Source: Phialocephala subalpina
Taxonomy: Eukaryota > Ascomycota > Leotiomycetes > Helotiales > Mollisiaceae
Direction of reading: 5' to 3'
Length of the DNA stretch: 58,398 bases
NCBI GenBank assembly: GCA_900073065.1
Contig: FJOG01000010.1
Span: 1,212,715-1,271,112 of the forward strand
The position numbers and the translations under genes are program-made. Position 1 is the stretch's first letter. Every line of letters starts with the position of its first letter. Shown piece after piece: positions 57,283 through 58,398 of this stretch. Under the pieces are notes generated by a model that was given only the letters and a program-made list of their open reading frames with translations, made no database searches and was not told the DNA's origin.

Positions 57283-58398
57283 TATCGGAGGGGAAGAGTG
57301 CGAAGGGCTTTCGACTCGGCGAGGAAGGGCATGCCAATCGGCACCGCCAAACACAACCAAAAAAAAAAGTCGAGATTCGAGACACAACAAAGAAAACCAG
57401 TCCACACCGCGAAACTCAACCAATCATTGTTTCCTCTTCGCGTACTTACCGCCGAGTTTATCCAGACTTCAACTCATCTGATCTTTTCACGCTCTGCTTT
57501 CCAGTTTCCAGGGTTACATGCAGGGATATATGCAGCTAGGACTGCAAAGGAGTATCGCTTCCCTCTTTGGTCTCTCGGCCCTGTCAGTATTGTTTGCCCC
57601 ACCACACCACATTCGGCATTAACTCCCCCGTCTGGAGTTTCAGTGGGACTGAGCGGCACGACCCGTCCACTTTCGGACGAAGATATTTCTCCGTGCCTGC
57701 TGCCAACCATATCTTCAACCCACCACCTTTCATCCCATGTTCTCATCTGAACTTTAACCTTTCAAATCAGCTTGTGAGCAGACGGCCGCGAGCCTCCATT
57801 GATGGTAATGCCCCGAGATGCAGGGCAAGCGCACGGACAAAAGCTTGATGAAGGCACAGAATATTGGGAGGCAGGGGCACAGCAACGACATACTTCTTGC
57901 AGACTTTCTGTCTTCACGAGCCTTTGCAAATACTCCTTGCGATGATTGGTACTAGAGTACAGATGATGCTATCATAATGTGGCAAGTGTCGGCATGTGCA
58001 ATTCTTTTTCTCTACGAATGCCGCAAGTTGAGAGGTACGGAGGATGTGGCAAAGGCACAGTAAGGAAGCGCTTCATGCAGCCTTTCTTACCCGCACATGC
58101 GTCTTTATTCTTTCTGGGATCAAGTCCGGGGAAGCATGTCAAACATTGAAATAATCGCAGGTGAGCTATTGAATTCAGAAGGAGCGAATGCAAGAGTCGA
58201 GCTGCTGTGCGAATGTACTTCCTCTCCCTGTTCTTGCAAAAATCCTAGAAGTCTGGGATGCATCGCCGGAGCGAACTATTCTTACAGAAAGACGGAGCGA
58301 GTGCTCAACATGTCGTATCAAGATGTTAGACATTCAGCATTGTGGTTACTTCCATATTCTTCCTGTCAAATGAAGGTCTATAACAAGCCCATCCCCAA
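57283..58398. other. Downstream region, no supported gene
   Basis: About 1.1 kb to the end of the window. Several short frames on both strands overlap one another without domains or splice support. A gene could begin near the edge and continue outside. Confidence 0.4.

Overview
The window reads as nuclear DNA of a filamentous ascomycete (Pezizomycotina; Leotiomycetes-like is only a guess). The support is: short GT-AG introns of about 46-125 bp, a HET-domain gene, a Clr5-ankyrin gene, GH54+CBM42 arabinofuranosidase, DUF1479, Ser/Thr-rich secreted proteins, an AT-rich block that looks like old RIP (repeat-induced point mutation), and many decayed accessory genes. Nothing bacterial or viral was seen. 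No tRNA, rRNA, CRISPR array or intact transposase could be supported by eye.

Layout. 1-1.2 kb: extremely AT-rich block. 1.9-3.4 kb: compact GT2 polysaccharide synthase. 6.2-11.8 kb: two diverged, broken paralogues of an unrecognised family, the second with a long coiled-coil tail. 12.7-15.6 kb: intact 864-aa disordered orphan with a SUMO-interaction-like motif. 16.1-17.7 kb: flavin disulfide reductase. 18.36-18.66 kb: MITE-like element. 18.9-20.7 kb: HET gene with an internal stop. 21.4-25.1 kb: Clr5-ankyrin gene. 26.6-28.6 kb: a dead sirtuin and a dead extended-SDR gene. 29.3-32.2 kb: secreted Ser/Thr-rich repeat protein. 33.8-34.7 kb: EI24/RRT8-like membrane protein. 36.0-37.4 kb: aldo-keto reductase. 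39.3-40.1 kb: dead protein kinase. 41.4-42.9 kb: GC-rich GH54 arabinofuranosidase. 43.5-46.8 kb: four-copy tandem array of a small unknown family (two intact, two broken). 47.0-48.8 kb: Ser/Thr-rich secreted protein with a six-Cys CBM19-like module. 49.8-51.8 kb: four-exon conserved orphan. 52.6-57.3 kb: a denser, intact stretch with a small beta-rich protein, a DUF1479 oxygenase and an E2/F-box fusion protein.

Functionally the window is not one pathway. Wall or secretion genes (GT2, GH54, two Ser/Thr-rich proteins) are interspersed with self-recognition-type genes (HET, Clr5-ankyrin) and general oxidoreductases. The most distinctive signals are the tandem family with an acidic-LPxY tail, the decaying paralogue pair next to the SIM-containing orphan, and the E2/F-box fusion. 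Many premature stops across unrelated genes are of the CAA/CAG-to-stop or TGG-to-TAG kind expected from CpA-to-TpA mutation. Spliced models below were built by eye from donor/acceptor sites and reading-frame continuity; no transcript data were available.
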